From Hofstenia miamia (Eukaryota; Xenacoelomorpha; Acoela): a stretch of DNA of 64,000 nucleotides. The stretch covers positions 1,771,970 to 1,835,969 of the forward strand of contig SCFE01000035.1 in the NCBI GenBank assembly GCA_004352715.1, written 5' to 3'. Positions 60,325 to 64,000 of the stretch are shown piece after piece (positions within the stretch are counted from its first letter, which is position 1; the number at the start of each line of letters is the position of its first letter). The notes beneath the pieces are model-generated. The model ran no database searches. It saw only the letters and a list, made by a program, of their open reading frames with translations, and was not told the DNA's origin. A program made the position numbers and the translations under genes.

Positions 60325-60329
60325 TTAAA

Positions 60330-61700
60330 TGTTTGAACAGGAGCTTCTTGCTTCACCCTAATAGTATTCTCTGAAATCGCACTCTAGTGATCATTAAAGC
60401 GACCATCGCACAGCTTTGGCATTAATTTGTGTAAAACAGTAATTTATATGCCAAAGCACACGACAAATAAAGACTCTATAGCGCAAAATCTTGCAGTCCC
60501 AAGAAAATATTCACAATAGTATGTAAAAACTAGTAACAAAATTACTCCACAAATCCCCGCAATTCCCATGAAACTGAAATTTAGATCTAGATCCCCACAA
60601 AACTCACCATAACTATGCTTTCCAAAAAACCATATTTATTAAAATAATATAGCCGTTTTCATGTTTATAAACATTAGAACAACATATATTATCACTTGCA
60701 ATGCTAGAAAATAAAAAGTTTTCGAACAGTTGGTTTATTCAAGGATACATAAGTCCTAATGTTCGAATAGTTTTTTATGCAGAATACCCCAAACTAATAT
60801 GCATACAAAAGTTACTTTGAAAATGTTAAAGTTACATGTTTAACCAAATTCTCCAATTCAAAATCTAATGCTGGTAATTATTGGGTTAACAAAATTACCC
60901 CCAAACTTTACATAACCGCAAAGATACTGGGAAAATATTTTCTGTAAGTATGCAGTATATAACAAAATAGTTTGCCACACAATGAGCTAAGGCTGCATTA
61001 TTCCTTAGCTCAGCGCACGGCAAGAGTATTTTTACAAAACATTTAGAAGATAACTTTCAAGTTCTTTTAGTTTCTGTTATAAATCTTTTTACTACTATAA
61101 GCAAATGTAATTTTTAAGAAATGCTGAAGATTGATCTAGTTGTTGGATCTCATCGCGGAGATGAGGGTGATTTTATGGAATAGAAGAGAAACTAAATTGG
61201 CTGGCAAGCGTTAGAAGTGTAAATTCATAGAATGCTGAAAACTACCAAATTACTATCAATAAATTGACACTAGAATTACTTTAAGAAATTTGAGTTTTCC
61301 TAAGATTATCTTTTTAAAATGCTCCAATAAGACATTTTTGAATTTTGATCCACTTCGCTAGCATAGCAACCAAGAATTTAATTGGGGGCTGAAAAATACA
61401 AAAGTTCAAATTTGCTTCTCTTATAATATGCATAAAAGATACCTTATGGTATGCACAAAATTTGCCTTCTCCTTACTTTTAAATTTTAACAAATTTTAAT
61501 GAAGGATGCTGACTTGAGAAGTATATAACATCAAATCAACAATTTACAGAAAAATCTTGTTTTATCTTTTGACAAGATCGTGAGAGGTATAAACTGATTG
61601 CTTATTAAATTATCAAACATTAAAATATGACACTAGAAAAATAGGACTGAAATTTGACTTTGTTTTTAAATACCAGTTCACACTAAATGGTTTCTATTTG
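60330..61700. other. AT-rich intronic sequence, nothing recognised
   Basis: No exon, RNA gene or element end recognised. Confidence 0.5.
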
Positions 61701-61701
61701 T

Positions 61702-61775
61702 CCAAAGAAAGGTATTATTAATAGGAAAATGTATTTGCCCCAAGAAACGTATTATTAATAAGAAAATGTATTAAA
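61702..61775. repeat. 37-bp tandem duplication
   Basis: AAGAAAGGTATTATTAATAG at 61705 recurs as AAGAAACGTATTATTAATAA at 61742, with the following GAAAATGTATT in both. Confidence 0.7.
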
Positions 61776-62084
61776 GACCTTATCGCATCTACTCAAATGA
61801 TAGTTTTCAGTGTCAAGTAAGCCACAAGAAATGGTGATTCGCAAGCTAATGACGAAAACTGATGAGTTTCAATTTCTAATAGGAAAAGAGCAGTGTATGT
61901 GCAAAGTTTGATCCATATATTTGCTGCAGTTCCAGAAGTCCCTCTCAGCTAAATTCAAGAATTTAATAGAGCTAGAATTAACAGGGTTAAGTAACATTGA
62001 TCAAACTCTATCAAAGTTATATAAATAATTTTAAGAAAATTAATAATCTTTTGTATTTATTTATACCACATGTCGTATATTTAG

Positions 62085-62159
62085 AAGTGTGTAGCAGTTG
62101 CCTTCAGTTCAAATAAAGACTTAAATACTTGGCTGATGGATATTGAAGAATTTATTCAA
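62085..62159 (+). CDS. PH-domain protein, exon 3 (last strand and C-terminal helix)
   Basis: After an acceptor GTCGTATATTTAG, 25 codons read KCVAVAFSSNKDLNTW and then LMDIEEFIQ, ending at a perfect donor CAA then GTAAGT; phase 0 at both ends. This is the last beta strand and the C-terminal alpha helix of a PH domain, with the near-invariant tryptophan (residue 16 of the exon). Joined after ITLQKK of exon 2 it completes the domain with normal length (about 110-120 residues in all). The strong donor shows that the protein continues; later exons (for a DOK-like protein, a PTB domain) were not recognised with confidence before 64000. Confidence 0.72.
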
Positions 62160-62247
62160 GTAAGTAAATGTATTTCTTTCTTTCAACACAGTTAACATTT
62201 TGGGTCCATTTTCATTCGTCCACCCATAATTGAAGTTAATATTCAAT

Positions 62248-62285
62248 TACAGTACTGCGCAAAAGTATTAATATTAAAACAATAC
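62248..62285 (+). mobile_element. Tc1-like terminal repeat, solitary
   Basis: TA followed by CAGTACTGCGCAAAAGTATT, a typical Tc1 left end. No transposase is seen. TTAAAATATTCGGCACATTT near 62680 shares the ATTCGGC(A/C)-type subterminal motif and may belong to the same or another element, but its outer end does not match. Confidence 0.5.
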
Positions 62286-63027
62286 ATATTAACAAAGTAT
62301 TTACAGATATGCTTACGAATTTTTATACCAAGATTCGCTTTTTTCTTCAGAATTAAAAATTTTTAATATTTTTTGATTTGATGCATAATCTATATGTTCA
62401 ATTCTTCTGTCCAGGGCCTATTAAAATTATACTTCTTTAACAATTATTGGATATGAAATATAACAATAATTTAAATCAGTAATGTAATGAGGTAATGCAA
62501 AATTGAAGTGCTGATGTTTCTTAAGCTTCTGAGTGAATAAAACAAAAATTTGTAGAACTTAAGCGATTTATAACTTTATTAGATTCACATTGAATAAATA
62601 TTAGAGAATTAAAATTTTTATGGGAACCTAAACAGGAAAATGGTCCAAATATAATACATCAGATAAATGTACAGCCTGATTAAAATATTCGGCACATTTT
62701 TTAGTTTATGAGCGCAATGTCCCCCTTTTGCCACTGCTTGGGTATGACTATAATTTAAAAATACTAATATCAAGAAAAGTAATGAATATTAATTTGTTAT
62801 ATTTCCACATTTCAATATTTTCTCTGAAACTAGTATGAAGCGATTTACTTTTTGCAATTACTCTATTATGCGTCACTTATCGTTTAAATCTCTAACAAGC
62901 ATTTCGTAGTGAGCAATATAAAACGGGTTGATAATTAGGCGATATTAATATGGTTCTCTGTGGGCATAGGTTTGTAAGACCTTTGATAGAACTTACGGGA
63001 AGACTCACTGTGAGCTAATTTTCAGAA

Positions 63028-63134
63028 AACATGAAAAATCTGGGCGCTACCAACATTCTAAGGCGGTGGAGTTCTGATGAGCATCTTATACTGTATGACA
63101 CTGAATTTGACTTTAAATTTTTATGCTATTGTTA
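63028..63134 (+). CDS. candidate exon, unidentified
   Basis: Acceptor GAGCTAATTTTCAG precedes a frame NMKNLGATNILRRWSSDEHL then ILYDTEFDFKFLCYC and a stop. It could be a downstream exon of the PH gene only if a different intron phase is used upstream. No domain is recognised. Confidence 0.22.
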
Positions 63135-63387
63135 AAATATTGCTGATTTTAAAAGTGTACCAAGCATCATGGCATACTAGGGATATACCTACATACATGT
63201 ATTTAGACATTTGCAATGTTGACTATCATTAGATTTTCTTGATCAGAGTACGAGTGTACAATTAAAATTTCAAGAAAGTTACCATTTCACTTCATTAATT
63301 AAATTAATGATTTCTTCTGACATTAAAGAATAGTAATATTATCCCTTTTATATCTTGGTATTAAATTTTAAGCGAATTGTTAATAAA

Positions 63388-63485
63388 AATTTGCACCTCA
63401 AATGATGAAACACATTACCATGATAACAAATTTGAGACAGTGTTCACACCTCAAACAATGAAACACATTACCATGCTAACAAAAT
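63388..63485. repeat. imperfect direct repeat, about 54-bp spacing
   Basis: CACCTCAAATGATGAAACAC and CACCTCAAACAATGAAACAC, each followed by ATTACCATG(A/C)TAACAAA. Confidence 0.75.
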
Positions 63486-64000
63486 ATTCAAACGCATTTT
63501 TCCAAAAAATATATTAGCAAGTTACTCATATAATTAATAATTTTCAAATACTCTTGATTTAGAAATACAAATTGGAATCAAAAATAGAAGTTGCAAATAA
63601 GATACATCTTAAAAGGGAAGACATCATTAAATTTAAAGGTATCAGTTTAAATAATATTTGTCTGATTTAGATATTCGTTTGAAAAAATAAAAAAACAAAG
63701 TTAAATTTATACTTTTATGTTGCTTCAAGTTTAAATTTAAATAATATTTGACCAAAGATTGAGTAAAAATTTCTAGCAAGCTTAGAATTTTCAGATTTCT
63801 TTAAGAATTGTTACTTTATACTAAATATACTAGAAATGTTTCAAAATCTGTTATGGTTTTCCAAAAAATTTTAAGGCTTATAACTCATTAACAGTGGTTC
63901 TGATCACAAAGGGAGTTATTTTTGGGACAGTTATTCCGCCGTTTTAAGCCTTCAATGGGGGATTTTCACAAAAATTATATTGTTTGAAAAATGAAAAATT
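63486..64000. other. AT-rich sequence to window end
   Basis: Nothing recognised. Confidence 0.5.

Larger units (their letters stand above)
58195..62084 (+). other. intron of the PH-domain gene
   Basis: About 3.9 kb of AT-rich intron containing the piggyBac-like MITE at 59773-60324. A candidate exon at 59450 is in a phase that does not fit this gene. Confidence 0.55.

Noticed and set aside
1-64000. tRNA, rRNA, snRNA genes and CRISPR arrays
   Set aside because: No cloverleaf or box motifs and no regularly spaced direct repeats were seen by eye; a covariance-model scan would be needed to exclude small RNAs.

Overview
The window is AT-rich (by eye about 70 percent A+T) animal nuclear DNA: spliced exons, long (TA)n tracts, N gaps, and dense relics of DNA transposons and non-LTR retrotransposons. 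There are no operons, ribosome binding sites or CRISPR-like arrays. The transposon families and degenerate CCCTAA/TTAGGG-like arms suggest a metazoan, probably a non-insect invertebrate, but the species cannot be fixed from the sequence.

Two host genes can be supported, both through short exons. On the minus strand, 6593-6021 holds two exons of an NRAMP/SLC11 divalent-metal transporter: the start codon, an acidic N-terminus and the first transmembrane segment with the DPGN metal-binding motif. Later exons are not seen and probably lie left of position 1. On the plus strand, three phase-0 exons (57768-57869, 58009-58194, 62085-62159) join into a 121-residue stretch that looks like a complete PH domain, possibly of the DOK (docking protein) type. 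Weaker candidate exons lie at 17713-17829, 41797-41835, 59450-59522 and 63028-63134.

Layout. 1-1250: broken 3' part of a retroelement polyprotein. 1339-1465: GC-rich hAT-like fragment. 3650-4660: mariner-type transposase relic. 6.0-7.55 kb: NRAMP 5' end and a possible promoter. 8.3-8.76 kb: two diverged satellite-like units. 8.98-13.15 kb: one segment present three times around single-N joints. 13.87-16.27 kb: hAT-like element with perfect 8-bp target duplication, then a repeated copy of its right half. 21.1-21.9 kb: another hAT-like element. 23.4-24.0 kb: Tc1-like transposase N-terminus. 27.3-28.5 kb: hAT-like MITE beside a mariner relic. 31.9-32.2 kb: possible piggyBac relic. 32.8-40.5 kb: non-LTR retrotransposon deletion derivative, scrambled into repeated blocks. 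40.54-41.27 kb: a second LINE relic. 46.15-46.9 and 49.19-49.53 kb: hAT-like MITEs. 56.0 kb: possible third LINE fragment. 56.4-57.06 kb: inverted-repeat element with telomere-like arms. 57.7-62.2 kb: PH gene, with a piggyBac-like MITE in its second intron. The remaining sequence is AT-rich and unassigned.

No novel multi-gene system is visible. The most useful results are the hidden host exons, the non-autonomous elements whose ends and target duplications can be read directly, the retrotransposon that has lost its RT core and endonuclease, and the evidence that several local duplications are scaffold artefacts rather than biology.
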